A stretch of DNA of 64,000 nucleotides from Peredibacter starrii (GTDB taxonomy: Bacteria; Bdellovibrionota; Bacteriovoracia; Bacteriovoracales; Bacteriovoracaceae), in assembly GCF_034259205.1 (NCBI RefSeq), contig NZ_CP139487.1, positions 1,116,001 to 1,180,000 of the forward strand, in the 5' to 3' direction. This document shows positions 16,260 through 25,035 of this stretch, one piece after another. Position 1 is the first letter of the stretch, and each line of letters starts with the position of its first letter. Below the pieces are notes generated by a model. That model saw only the letters and a list, made by a program, of their open reading frames with translations. It searched no databases and was not told the origin of the DNA. Made by a program: the position numbers and the translations under genes.

Positions 16260-18005
16260 TCAAAATTGGTAGCTAATATTTTTGCTCATCGGCATACGGT
16301 AACCAAAACCAAAGCTTTTTGCCTTCACTTTTAAGATCGGGCAGAACTGAGCTCTTTTATACTCTGATTTGAGATAAAGATTAAGTACCCTTGTAATTTC
16401 TGTCTCAGTAAATCCCGCTTCGAGTAGCTGCTTCTTACCTAAACGATAACTCAAAATCCCTTCAAGCATTGGATCCAGACGATCATAAGGCGGAAGTGAG
16501 TCCTGATCCAGTTGATTTTCACGCAATTCGGCCGATGGGCCGCGCTTAATAATGCCCTCTGGGATGTAGTTCCCATGATGCTTATTCACATATTCGGCCA
16601 AACGGTAAACTTCGCTCTTAAATAGGTCTCCCAAAAGGGAAATAGCACCCACAGAGTCCCCATACTGAGTCGAGTACCCCACCGCGAGCTCCGACTTATT
16701 TGAAGTATTGATCACCATCGCCCCGGTCTGATTTGATCGCGTGTATAACAAAGTCCCGCGCAAACGACTCTGAACGTTCTCATCAGTAAGCCCTTGGAAA
16801 GGCTCCTGAAAGTTCTGTGTGAAAGCATTTTTAACTGCAGAATGAAGAAACTTAATTGGAAAATAAGAAAGCTTAATCCCCAAACGGCGGCACATATCTT
16901 CGGAAAGCTCAGTACTCACTGGAGAAGAGAACACACTCGGCATATAAATCGCTTCAAAGCTCTGACCGGGTCTTAACCCAATTTTGACTAAGGCCAAAAC
17001 CAAGGCCGAATCCATCCCACCGGAAAGAGCGACCAGGAACTTTTTGAAACCACTTTTCGTGGCATATTCCTGAAGACCAAAAATCAGGGCCTTCATGACT
17101 TCTTCACATTCTTCATCCGTCCAAACTTTCAAAGTTGCCGGACGAGATTCCATATTAAGTCTAGGCGAGAAAAGACCTTCCCAGGTGTTCTCCGCTTTAA
17201 TTTCTGGTTTTTCAGAGTAGCTGCCTGAGATTTCTTCCAGTGCCACCGTCTTAGATTCCGCTTCAAACGACTTCATTTCAAGCTGAAGCTTTGAACCGGC
17301 CATGATGAAACTTCCACCATCAAAAAGAATTTCATCCTCTCCACCAACACGGTTCACATAAACGAAAGGACAACCAAACAGAAGAGAAATATTGCGAGCA
17401 CGATCAAAACGTTTTTTCTTTTTGGCCGCCTCAAAAGGAGAAGCAGATAAATTAATTACCGCCGCAAGTTTAAGCCCTTTCTTCTGAACTTCATCATGCA
17501 TCAGTTTACATGGATCAAGTTCATGAACACTCGAGGCCCACATATCTTCACAAATCTGCAGCCCAAAAAGCTGCCCATTAAATTCATAAAAAGCCGTTTC
17601 AGTTCCCGCCGAAAAATATTTTTGCTCATCAAAGATGTCGTAGTTCGGTAGCAGGCGTTTTGAATATAAATTCTTCAAACCCACACCCGGAACCACTTCA
17701 TAAATCACATTGGTAATCTTCTTCGGAAACCCATTGTTCTCCATCTCATAATGAAGTCCACCAATCAAAGCACGCCAAGAACCCGAAGCTTTTTTCGCCC
17801 AAAGATCCAGATCGTTCAAATATTCCAAATAGCTTTCAATGAAAGGTCGCTGAAGCACCAAGTCCTGAAGAGGGTAACCAGTGAGGTAAAGCTCTGGAAA
17901 AACGTGCAGGCCATCGCCTTTTAATAGCTCAACCGTCGACTGGAAAATCGCGTCGAAGTCCGCCAGAGTATGATGAGTTTGATGAAGGATCAGATTCGTT
18001 TTCAT
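16260..18005 (-). CDS. nadE: Glutamine-dependent NAD+ synthetase
   Basis: A 581-residue two-domain enzyme that makes NAD from deamido-NAD, ATP and glutamine. The N-terminal nitrilase-fold amidase has its Glu-Lys-Cys triad: FPELYLTGYPLQDL (Glu 38), YSKRLLPNYDIFDE and LQICEDMW. Ammonia passes to the C-terminal synthetase, which has the ATP-pyrophosphatase loop LVALSGGMDSALVLAL and the ENVQSRLRG motif. Length fits the family. ATG 18005 matches the family start (MKTNLIL); no clear ribosome-binding site precedes it. A TATAAT on the minus strand (18048-18053) is a candidate -10 box. Confidence 0.92.
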   Translation of the reverse strand: MKTNLILHQTHHTLADFDAIFQSTVELLKGDGLHVFPELYLTGYPLQDLVLQRPFIESYLEYLNDLDLWAKKASGSWRALIGGLHYEMENNGFPKKITNVIYEVVPGVGLKNLYSKRLLPNYDIFDEQKYFSAGTETAFYEFNGQLFGLQICEDMWASSVHELDPCKLMHDEVQKKGLKLAAVINLSASPFEAAKKKKRFDRARNISLLFGCPFVYVNRVGGEDEILFDGGSFIMAGSKLQLEMKSFEAESKTVALEEISGSYSEKPEIKAENTWEGLFSPRLNMESRPATLKVWTDEECEEVMKALIFGLQEYATKSGFKKFLVALSGGMDSALVLALVKIGLRPGQSFEAIYMPSVFSSPVSTELSEDMCRRLGIKLSYFPIKFLHSAVKNAFTQNFQEPFQGLTDENVQSRLRGTLLYTRSNQTGAMVINTSNKSELAVGYSTQYGDSVGAISLLGDLFKSEVYRLAEYVNKHHGNYIPEGIIKRGPSAELRENQLDQDSLPPYDRLDPMLEGILSYRLGKKQLLEAGFTETEITRVLNLYLKSEYKRAQFCPILKVKAKSFGFGYRMPMSKNISYQF

Positions 18006-18082
18006 ATTGACACATTGCCTAAAAAGAAGGTATTTGAGGACCTCCAGATTATACAAAAAAAGATCACAAAAAGAGAGTACTC

Positions 18083-19438
18083 ATGCAGAAATCCGCCACA
18101 ACTCGTGTTCTTGTAATTGGGGCCGGCCTTGCTGGTTCTGAGGCGGCCATGTTTTTGGCCAGAAATGGTGTGCATGTCGTGCTGATCGAGGCCAAAGCTC
18201 TCAAATTAAATCCGGCACAGAAGATTCCAACTTTCGCAGAACTTGTTTGTACCAATTCACTCAAGTCACTTGATCCATATTCGGCCCACGGACTTCTAAA
18301 ATCCGAAATGAAGGCGATGGGATCATTCATTATCCAAGCTGCTGAGAAACATGCGGTTCCGGCCGGAGACGCTCTGGCAGTTGATCGTGAAAAATTCTCA
18401 GCAGAAATCACTGAACAATTGAAAGCTCACCCTTTGATTCAAGTGGTAGACCTCGAAGCTGCCAATCCAATTGAGCTGAAAGAAAAATTTGAGTGTCAGT
18501 ACGCCATCGTGGCCACTGGCCCACTTACCACGAAGGCCCTAGAAGACTGGATTCTGAAAGAAGTTTCAGGAGACGATTTTTATTTCTACGACGCCATCGC
18601 TCCAGTGGTGGACGCTGATACACTTGATCTTTCAAAAATGTATTTCAAAGATCGCCACAAGGAAATGGAAGAGGGCGGAGATTATCTCAACTCTCAAATG
18701 ACCAAAGAGCAATATTACGCTTTCATTGAAGAACTAAAAAACGCTGAGAAAGTTCAGCCGAAAGAGTTTGAAGATTGGAAGTTTTTTGAATCATGTCTTC
18801 CAATTGATCTCATGGCAGAACGTGGCCCGGATACCGCCCGCTTCTCTTGTATGAAGCCAGTGGGTCTTGAGCCTGACATTAACGGCAAGTGGCCATTTGC
18901 GGTGGTTCAACTTCGTAAAGAAAACCTTCTTGGGTCGGCCTACAACTTAGTAGGTTTCCAGACCCGTCTTACTTATAAAGAACAAGTGCGTGTATTCCGC
19001 ATGATCCCGGGTCTAGAGGAAGCGAGCTTCATTCACCTTGGTTCATGTCACCGTAACTCGTTCTTGAATGCCAGAAAACTTTTGGATTTCGATCTTAAGT
19101 CGAAGAAATTCCCAGAGGTCTATTTCGCGGGCCAGATCACAGGAGTTGAAGGTTATACCGAATCAGCTTCGATGGGTCTGTATGTGGCCTTCCAATTGCT
19201 TCGTCGAATTAAAGGCGAAGAGGCGATCCATTTCCCGGTTGAGACCGCGATGGGGGCACTGGTGAACTACATCATGACCATTGAGAAGCCATGTCCTTCG
19301 AACATTAACTTTGGACTCCTGCCTTCAATCGAGTTTACCCGTGAGATGAAAAAGGCCGGCGGTAAGAAACTTAAGAAAGAACTGGTGGCCAAGCGTGCAC
19401 AAGAAGTTTTCCAAAGCTTTTTTTCCACGTTAAGATAA
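18083..19438 (+). CDS. trmFO: tRNA m5U54 methyltransferase, folate/FAD-dependent
   Basis: A 451-residue enzyme that methylates U54 in the T-loop of tRNAs using methylene-tetrahydrofolate and FADH2. The FAD-binding dinucleotide motif VIGAGLAGSEAAMFLARNG is at the N-terminus. FAELVCTNSLKS is a TrmFO signature, and YFAGQITGVEGYTESASMG near the C-terminus is shared with the GidA family. Length is usual for TrmFO and well short of GidA/MnmG. It is divergent from nadE with a 77-base gap and is followed three bases later by an EamA transporter gene. Confidence 0.93.
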   Translation: MQKSATTRVLVIGAGLAGSEAAMFLARNGVHVVLIEAKALKLNPAQKIPTFAELVCTNSLKSLDPYSAHGLLKSEMKAMGSFIIQAAEKHAVPAGDALAVDREKFSAEITEQLKAHPLIQVVDLEAANPIELKEKFECQYAIVATGPLTTKALEDWILKEVSGDDFYFYDAIAPVVDADTLDLSKMYFKDRHKEMEEGGDYLNSQMTKEQYYAFIEELKNAEKVQPKEFEDWKFFESCLPIDLMAERGPDTARFSCMKPVGLEPDINGKWPFAVVQLRKENLLGSAYNLVGFQTRLTYKEQVRVFRMIPGLEEASFIHLGSCHRNSFLNARKLLDFDLKSKKFPEVYFAGQITGVEGYTESASMGLYVAFQLLRRIKGEEAIHFPVETAMGALVNYIMTIEKPCPSNINFGLLPSIEFTREMKKAGGKKLKKELVAKRAQEVFQSFFSTLR

Positions 19439-19441
19439 CCC

Positions 19442-20344
19442 ATGGCTGGAACCCTTCTTGTAATTATCGCATGTCTCTTTTGGGGCTTAGACACCCTGAT
19501 TCGCTATCCACTCGTGGAGCGCGGAATTCATCCTATCACCATCGTTTTCTACGAACACATGGTGCTGGTGGCGATTTTCTCATTGGGCCTCATTCCTGCC
19601 ATTAAACGTATCGGCGAATTAAAGCTCGCAGACGTTTTTAGTTTCTTTATTATCGGTGGTATCGGTTCCGCGATTGCGACTGTTGCCTTCACTGAATCGT
19701 TTCAATATTTAAATCCTTCATTGGTAATCCTGCTGCAGAAACTGCAACCGATTGTGGCGATCATTCTGGCCGCCATAGTTTTAAAAGAAGAAATTCAAAA
19801 GCAATTCATCATCTGGGCCGCCGTTTGTTTAATTGGCGGACTCCTCGTGAGCTCTCCCGATATCGAACGCTTCTATCACCTGATGCGCAGTAACTTTGGT
19901 GCCGTCACTTCAGATGCGGCAGTTAAAGGTTATGGTCTCGTGGCCATTTCAATTGTGGGTTGGGGGGCGACGACAGTATTTGGAAAGCGTCTTTCAATGG
20001 TGGGCTTTGAACCAAAATCCATCATGGCCGGTCGTTTCTTAAGCGGTCTTTTGGTGCTGATTCCCTTCGTTCAATGGAACCGCAGCCTCATTCTTCCAAG
20101 TGGGGAAGACTATCTTCGCATTCTTATCATGGTGATCATCTCGGGTGCTCTTGCCATGTGGTTTTATTATCAGGGCCTGAAACGTCTTTCAGCTAAGACA
20201 ACTGCCATTGCAGAAATGTTCTTCCCATTTTTTGCCATCATCTTTAACTGGATCTTCCTGGGGAAACAACTCTCGGAAGTTCAACTCGTGGGTGGTGGAA
20301 TTCTTATTTTCGGCTCACTCGTTATTCAATTAAAGAAGTACTAA
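19442..20344 (+). CDS. EamA-family (DMT) transporter
   Basis: A 300-residue inner-membrane protein with about ten hydrophobic segments arranged as two EamA repeats. The first begins GTLLVIIACLFWGLDTLIRYPL; the second starts near residue 165 with SIVGWGATTVFGKRL. A Glu at a helix boundary near the end of each repeat (VLKEEIQ in the first) is family-like. The substrate is not predictable; members export amino acids, nucleotides or sugars. It follows trmFO by three bases and precedes the glycosyltransferase-like gene by one, so all three may be cotranscribed. Confidence 0.88.
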   Translation: MAGTLLVIIACLFWGLDTLIRYPLVERGIHPITIVFYEHMVLVAIFSLGLIPAIKRIGELKLADVFSFFIIGGIGSAIATVAFTESFQYLNPSLVILLQKLQPIVAIILAAIVLKEEIQKQFIIWAAVCLIGGLLVSSPDIERFYHLMRSNFGAVTSDAAVKGYGLVAISIVGWGATTVFGKRLSMVGFEPKSIMAGRFLSGLLVLIPFVQWNRSLILPSGEDYLRILIMVIISGALAMWFYYQGLKRLSAKTTAIAEMFFPFFAIIFNWIFLGKQLSEVQLVGGGILIFGSLVIQLKKY

Positions 20345-20345
20345 T

Positions 20346-21398
20346 ATGAAAACCGCCATTGCCATCGATTCTCTGTTATCTCGTGATGATTCTATCTTCT
20401 TGTTAGAGATGGTTTTAAATATTTATCCGAATTCAGAGATCTATACCATTGCTCACAAGCAAGGTGGCATTCTTGGTCAGATTGAAACTCGTCCTATTGT
20501 TTCTTCTTTCCTGACTCATAAAGCGAAAGACATTTCGGTCTTTAAAAAGAACTTCTGGATCATGCCTTCAGCAGTGAAGGCGATTCCCCTTCATTCTTCA
20601 ATTGAGAAAGTCATTGTACTAAGCCGTGGTTATATTCATGGACTGACTCTGCCTTCACACGTTGAGCGCTTCCTTTATATCATGGACTGGGGTCTGATTG
20701 ATCAAGCAAATCTTGGTTTCCAGAAGCTCTTCGCGCCTTACGTAAACGATTGGCGTGAGAAGGCCCTTCGTAATTATCCAAAAATCGCTGTAAGCTCCGA
20801 GACGCTTAAAACGTTCCTGGAACTTCCAAACGCAGAAGTCATTGCTCCTACTTATAGAACAGAAGAATATCCATTTGTTCGTGATGAAGACCATAACTTC
20901 ATGTTCACGCACCACTTGATTTACACTCATGACCTGACCGTTGCTGAGTTCAGAACAATCGCCAAGGTCCTTCTTTCTAAAGGCGAGACGGTTCGTATCA
21001 TGGGCCCAGATGCTCATCTTGAATCAGTTAAAAAAGAATTTCCTGCACTGGAATTTGCCGGAGACCACTGTGAAGCGACCAGTGCGCTTTATTCGCATCA
21101 AGCGAAAGCAATCTGGGACTTCTCGAAAAACTTTTTCCCATCTAAGGCCTTCGGAGCTTTTGCCACTGGAAGACCAGCAGTTGTGCGCGATTTAAAATTA
21201 AATCGCGAGTATCTGACCACTGGTGCTCATTTCCTTAAAGATTTCTCTGAGGCCTCAATTGCGGCCATCCGTGAAGAAGTAGAAGGTAGCTACATGAGTC
21301 AGGACCGTAAAGTGTTACGTCGTCTAGGACTTAAGTGGAACGAACGTCTCTTTAAATCGCGTATGGTTAAATTTCTAGACCGCCGAGCTGAATCTTAA
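20346..21398 (+). CDS. Glycosyltransferase-like protein (GT-B-like)
   Basis: A 350-residue soluble protein whose layout suggests a GT-B glycosyltransferase. The N-terminal half contains an alternating beta-alpha pattern (MKTAIAIDSLLSRDDSIFLLEMV). The second half has HHLIYTHDLT, GETVRIMGPDAH and WDFSKNFFPSKAFGAFATGRPAVVRD, which resembles the donor-sugar-binding segment of group 1 transferases. The usual Glu-x7-Glu motif is not clear. It is translationally close to the EamA gene. A role in surface polysaccharide or lipid glycosylation is plausible but unproven. Confidence 0.6.
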   Translation: MKTAIAIDSLLSRDDSIFLLEMVLNIYPNSEIYTIAHKQGGILGQIETRPIVSSFLTHKAKDISVFKKNFWIMPSAVKAIPLHSSIEKVIVLSRGYIHGLTLPSHVERFLYIMDWGLIDQANLGFQKLFAPYVNDWREKALRNYPKIAVSSETLKTFLELPNAEVIAPTYRTEEYPFVRDEDHNFMFTHHLIYTHDLTVAEFRTIAKVLLSKGETVRIMGPDAHLESVKKEFPALEFAGDHCEATSALYSHQAKAIWDFSKNFFPSKAFGAFATGRPAVVRDLKLNREYLTTGAHFLKDFSEASIAAIREEVEGSYMSQDRKVLRRLGLKWNERLFKSRMVKFLDRRAES

Positions 21399-21433
21399 GA
21401 TTCAATAAATGAGCTTGATGCTAGTATTTCGCC

Positions 21434-21886
21434 ATGAAAATTCTAGCCTTGCTTATAGTGCTCGTCGCTTGCACCCATAGAGTTCCGACCCGAAGAAATG
21501 ATTTTCGTCTCATCAAGCAGGACGGATTTCTTTTCTCTAATATTTATGTAAATCCAACTGAACTAAAAAAAGACAGTGAGCGCATTCACATTGATTATTT
21601 CGTGGTCGTAAAGAACCTGGAAGACAGAGCGAGGCTCATCAATTTAGATGGAGCTACAATCACCATAGGTCTTAGAACTGTTCCCATTGCTTGCTCATCA
21701 CATGCTAAAAACCAGATGAGCTTTTCACTGGCCCCTTCAGAAACCATGGGGATTGATTGCAAAATTGAGCTCAAAAAACAAGAAGGCGTATTCCAAATAG
21801 GGGACTTTAAATCAGTGATCCAAATTCCTCTTGAGGAGTCAAAGGCCCGCTTCACTTATCTTTTAAGAGCGGAGGACTTCGAATGA
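21434..21886 (+). CDS. Small lipoprotein
   Basis: A 150-residue protein with signal peptide MKILALLIVLVAC, whose Cys 13 fits a lipobox. The mature part is beta-rich with two further Cys that could pair (PIACSSH and GIDCKIE). It overlaps the next, outer-membrane-like gene by four bases (ATGA), so they are a likely functional pair. No Shine-Dalgarno is seen; TAGTAT lies six bases before the ATG, suggesting a leaderless mRNA. Function unknown. Confidence 0.72.
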   Translation: MKILALLIVLVACTHRVPTRRNDFRLIKQDGFLFSNIYVNPTELKKDSERIHIDYFVVVKNLEDRARLINLDGATITIGLRTVPIACSSHAKNQMSFSLAPSETMGIDCKIELKKQEGVFQIGDFKSVIQIPLEESKARFTYLLRAEDFE

Positions 21887-22989
21887 AATACCTTCTTCTC
21901 TTGTTATTTCTTAGTACCAGTGCTTTTGCCCGTGTGAATTATGTGGCACCCATCGCAATTGGAGCGACCCTTGCTGCATCTGCAGTGGGAAGCCATGAGG
22001 CCATCTACCGCGCACTCATTCAGCACGAATTAAAAAACTGGTCACGCCCGGAAACTGGAACCAGTGTGCGTCTTGAGAATCAATGTGGCGTGAATGCGGA
22101 ATTTCACTTGGCCGGAAATAGCAGGGACAATTTCCTCTTGTTAGGAATCGCCAACACGCTTCCCAATGAAGTCGTGATTAAAAACAGCGACATAAAATTT
22201 GTCTATGATAATAAACGGGACCGGTTCCCGGGTTTTCGTAATGACGTTTCCGACAGCAAAATCTCTTCTGGCTGGTGGCAAGTTACTTGGATCCCTTTCC
22301 CATCAAAGGATGAATTCAAGAAAGTAGACCACATTAAAGTCGAGGTGCCAGTATGGGACGCGGCCACTCGAGAAACCTGTATTATCAGCACCTCTTTTGA
22401 GAGAACGGGCCACAATCATGTTGAAGACCAATCTTACTCTGCTGTTGAATTGATGCTGGATGGAGGATTTCCCATCGGTCAGTATGGAGATATCAAAGAG
22501 CTTGGTGGACCTAGTAGTATTTTGGCCTTCGAAATCAACTTCTATCTAAATGCTCACCATGGTGTGGGTGTGGTTTTTTCGAATGAATATGACTTTGACG
22601 GAAGTGATAATCCAAAAATCATTAATGAGTTTGATGAGAGACGTAATTATAGTGCAGGTATAAGTTTCATTGGAGCTCAGTACGTTTATCGTCACTTTTT
22701 TACTCAGAACCTATACTTCACTTATGGGCCGGGCATTGGGGTGCAATTCATTGAAGACTTAAAAGAAAACGATCGCAATAATCGCGAGTCTTCAACTACA
22801 TTCGCGTTTTCAGAAAAGCTCATGCTCAACTGGCGTTTCTATCAGTTTCAGGCGGCAAACTATCAAATGATGGATTTTGTGACGGGGTTTGGAGTCATTC
22901 ACCACTGGGCCCCGAGCGTTGAAGTCAACGGTCAGGACCTGAGTGGAAATAGATTGAATTTTCTTTTTAGAGTTGGTTTTGGTTTTTAA
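21883..22989 (+). CDS. Secreted protein with C-terminal beta-barrel-like domain
   Basis: A 368-residue protein with a clear signal peptide (MKYLLLLLFLSTSAFA). Residues 40-185 form a predicted globular periplasmic domain. From about SAVELMLDGGFPIGQYGD the sequence becomes alternating amphipathic strands (LYFTYGPGIGVQFIEDL, LNFLFRVGFGF) and ends in Phe, as outer-membrane barrels do. It is coupled to the preceding lipoprotein gene, which may be its accessory subunit. No known transport or enzyme motif is visible. Confidence 0.72.
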   Translation: MKYLLLLLFLSTSAFARVNYVAPIAIGATLAASAVGSHEAIYRALIQHELKNWSRPETGTSVRLENQCGVNAEFHLAGNSRDNFLLLGIANTLPNEVVIKNSDIKFVYDNKRDRFPGFRNDVSDSKISSGWWQVTWIPFPSKDEFKKVDHIKVEVPVWDAATRETCIISTSFERTGHNHVEDQSYSAVELMLDGGFPIGQYGDIKELGGPSSILAFEINFYLNAHHGVGVVFSNEYDFDGSDNPKIINEFDERRNYSAGISFIGAQYVYRHFFTQNLYFTYGPGIGVQFIEDLKENDRNNRESSTTFAFSEKLMLNWRFYQFQAANYQMMDFVTGFGVIHHWAPSVEVNGQDLSGNRLNFLFRVGFGF

Positions 22990-22991
22990 AA

Positions 22992-23504
22992 CTATTCTTT
23001 AACTTCCGCTGGAAGCCCCATCCATCCACGAGTCAGAGAATAACCGCCAACTGAAATTCCGTTGGCAAAATAAAGATGATCATTCACATCTTCGACTGTT
23101 GGGCCGAAAGAGAGAAGCGAAACATCCGTACTTACAAAAACGAAGCTGATGGACACCACCTGAAGGGGACCATTCTGACCGTGAAGGACATGCCCTGCTT
23201 TAACTTTCTTCGCCTGAATCAGCTTGCGGTTTGAAAGCTGAAGCACTTGATCCTTATCGCAGACCAGGGTATTTCCCCCTTCCGTTGTAATGTAGAACAT
23301 CGCTTGCTCATTGGCCTCATGATAGACGCCGTTGACTCTTTTAAAAGTCTGATCCGAAGCGAGGATCTCATCACCAGGAAGAAGATGTCCCATCGGCACC
23401 GAGAAGTTTCCACTGAGGATCACCTTGGTGTTTGAGAGCATCTGGGCCCAGGCATTGGTTTGTAGGATAGTAACTAGGAGTGAGAGGATAAAATATTTTT
23501 TCAT
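22992..23504 (-). CDS. Secreted Hint-like (intein/hedgehog fold) protein, probably splicing-dead
   Basis: A 170-residue protein with signal peptide MKKYFILSLLVTILQTNAWA. The mature part follows the order of Hint domains: VPMGHLLPGDEILA (usually preceded by the catalytic Cys), MFYITTEGGNTLVCDKDQVLQL (the TxxH block), IQAKKVKAGHVLHGQNG, and DVNDHLYFANGISVGG, which matches the HxYFANGIxVHN end block. The starting Cys, the block-B His and the terminal His-Asn are not in place, so self-splicing is unlikely. I know no function for such stand-alone degenerate Hint proteins. Confidence 0.65.
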   Translation of the reverse strand: MKKYFILSLLVTILQTNAWAQMLSNTKVILSGNFSVPMGHLLPGDEILASDQTFKRVNGVYHEANEQAMFYITTEGGNTLVCDKDQVLQLSNRKLIQAKKVKAGHVLHGQNGPLQVVSISFVFVSTDVSLLSFGPTVEDVNDHLYFANGISVGGYSLTRGWMGLPAEVKE

Positions 23505-23553
23505 ATAATTATGTTACTAGAAAAAGTTATAATAGGGCAAATTGAGGGAATGC

Positions 23554-23967
23554 ATGATTTATAGAGGCTTTAACGATAGAGAAGTAAGTAAAATCACAGA
23601 AATTTTGGAACGTAATGGTGTTCAATTCGCTGTGGGCGTACCCAATGAAGCCATGGATCATATCAATGATAAGACCAAACGCGTGAACCATAAGTTCATG
23701 GACAGTATCATGCAGTTTGAAATTGAAAGCGCTGAGTTTGATAAAATCTCTCCTCAGGACATTCAAAAGCTACTCGATCTACGCATTTATCGTGAAGAAG
23801 AGTCACCATTCACTGAAGAAGAACTGGCCAATGCCGGAACGGAAACAGATCACATTTCGCCAAGCCGGCCCACCAAAGAACAAACGGCGATGAATAGATG
23901 GGCATCAGTTTTGATGATTGTTGGTGTAGCGATCTATGCGGCCTTTAAAACGGGAATTTTTAAGTAA
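23554..23967 (+). CDS. DUF2007-like protein with C-terminal membrane anchor
   Basis: A 137-residue protein. The N-terminus (MIYRGFNDREVSKITEILERNGVQFAV) resembles the small ferredoxin-like fold of DUF2007 proteins. A polar acidic region follows, then one C-terminal membrane segment (WASVLMIVGVAIYAAFKTGIF) with a basic tail, so it is tail-anchored. GAGGG five bases before the ATG sets the start; TATAAT at 23528-23533 is a likely -10 box. The 3' end overlaps the convergent nrnA gene by eight bases. Function unknown. Confidence 0.72.
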   Translation: MIYRGFNDREVSKITEILERNGVQFAVGVPNEAMDHINDKTKRVNHKFMDSIMQFEIESAEFDKISPQDIQKLLDLRIYREEESPFTEEELANAGTETDHISPSRPTKEQTAMNRWASVLMIVGVAIYAAFKTGIFK

Positions 23968-24964
23968 CAGACATCTTTTTCAGGGCTTCTTCGACTTTTT
24001 TTATAGCTCGGTCAATCACGTGTTCGGTGGTTTCACCTGGTTCACGATTCAGAATAGTCGCGGCCGAATGCGAGTGACCTCCGCCACCTAAGGCAAGGGC
24101 AATCGTTCCCACATCATATTCACCCGAAGAGCGAAGGCTCATCTTGATGTGGTCACCATCATCACGGAACATACAAGCAACTTTGATGTTATTCAAAACA
24201 AGTAAGTTATTGATGAAAGCGTGAGTGTCTTCCACGTCACCTGCGTATTTATCAATGTCTTCTTTTTTAAGAAGCATCCAGGCGATGGTTTCATCTTTAT
24301 TGGTAGAAGCGGTATTCAAAATACTCGCAAGTAAATGCATATGATGAACGCGTTTCGTACCATAAATACCGTTGTAGGCCTCTGGAGGATTAATTCCAGT
24401 GTCCATCAGTTTTGCCACCAATTTGTGAGTTGAGGCAGAAACAGTGGGGTATCTGAAAGAGCTGGTATCAATAATGATCGAAGTATAAATCGGAAGTGCG
24501 ATCTTCTTAGTGAACTTAACTCCCAAAGACTCAATCATCTCACCAATCATTTGACCTGTGGCCGCAGCGGTCACATCAATACAATGATCGGACAAATCAC
24601 GACCGCGACAAGGGTGGTGATCGATATAGAGCACAGGAATGGCATCACCAATGTAATGACAGATTTGATGGCCAGCACGAAGTTTTGTGTTCGTATCAAC
24701 CACAATCATTAAATCTGGTTTGAAATCTGGATGTTTCGCAAAGAAATCTTTGAAACCGTAAACGACCTTATCTTGGTCAAGGTAACGATAGCGCTCCAGA
24801 AGAGGCTCTTCATTGACACAGTAAACTTTCTTTCCATACTCGCGTAGAGCGAGGCAGAGTGAAATCTCTGATCCAATGCCGTCAGCATCAGGATACTCAT
24901 GCGTAGTAATGAGAATCCGCTCTGCTACTTGAATTCTTGACTTAAAAGTATCTAAAATGGTCAT
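23960..24964 (-). CDS. nrnA: DHH-family nanoRNase/pAp phosphatase-like phosphoesterase
   Basis: A 334-residue phosphoesterase of the NrnA group, which degrades 2-5-nt RNAs and dephosphorylates pAp. Motifs are in order: THEYPDADGIGSE (equivalent to HxNPDGD), IVVDTN, DHH in LYIDHHPCRGRD, and the DHHA1 substrate motif GGGGHSHSAA near the C-terminus. Length is typical. The gene is divergent from the ABC operon. In a predator digesting prey nucleic acids a nanoRNase could support recycling, together with the salvage genes at 30-32 kb; that link is inference. Confidence 0.88.
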   Translation of the reverse strand: MTILDTFKSRIQVAERILITTHEYPDADGIGSEISLCLALREYGKKVYCVNEEPLLERYRYLDQDKVVYGFKDFFAKHPDFKPDLMIVVDTNTKLRAGHQICHYIGDAIPVLYIDHHPCRGRDLSDHCIDVTAAATGQMIGEMIESLGVKFTKKIALPIYTSIIIDTSSFRYPTVSASTHKLVAKLMDTGINPPEAYNGIYGTKRVHHMHLLASILNTASTNKDETIAWMLLKKEDIDKYAGDVEDTHAFINNLLVLNNIKVACMFRDDGDHIKMSLRSSGEYDVGTIALALGGGGHSHSAATILNREPGETTEHVIDRAIKKVEEALKKMSVT

Positions 24965-25035
24965 AGTAAAGTTTCTGATCTTTTCGGCACTTGGCCCGCG
25001 AACTAGAGAGCGATCTCACAGATTGTATGGTGATT

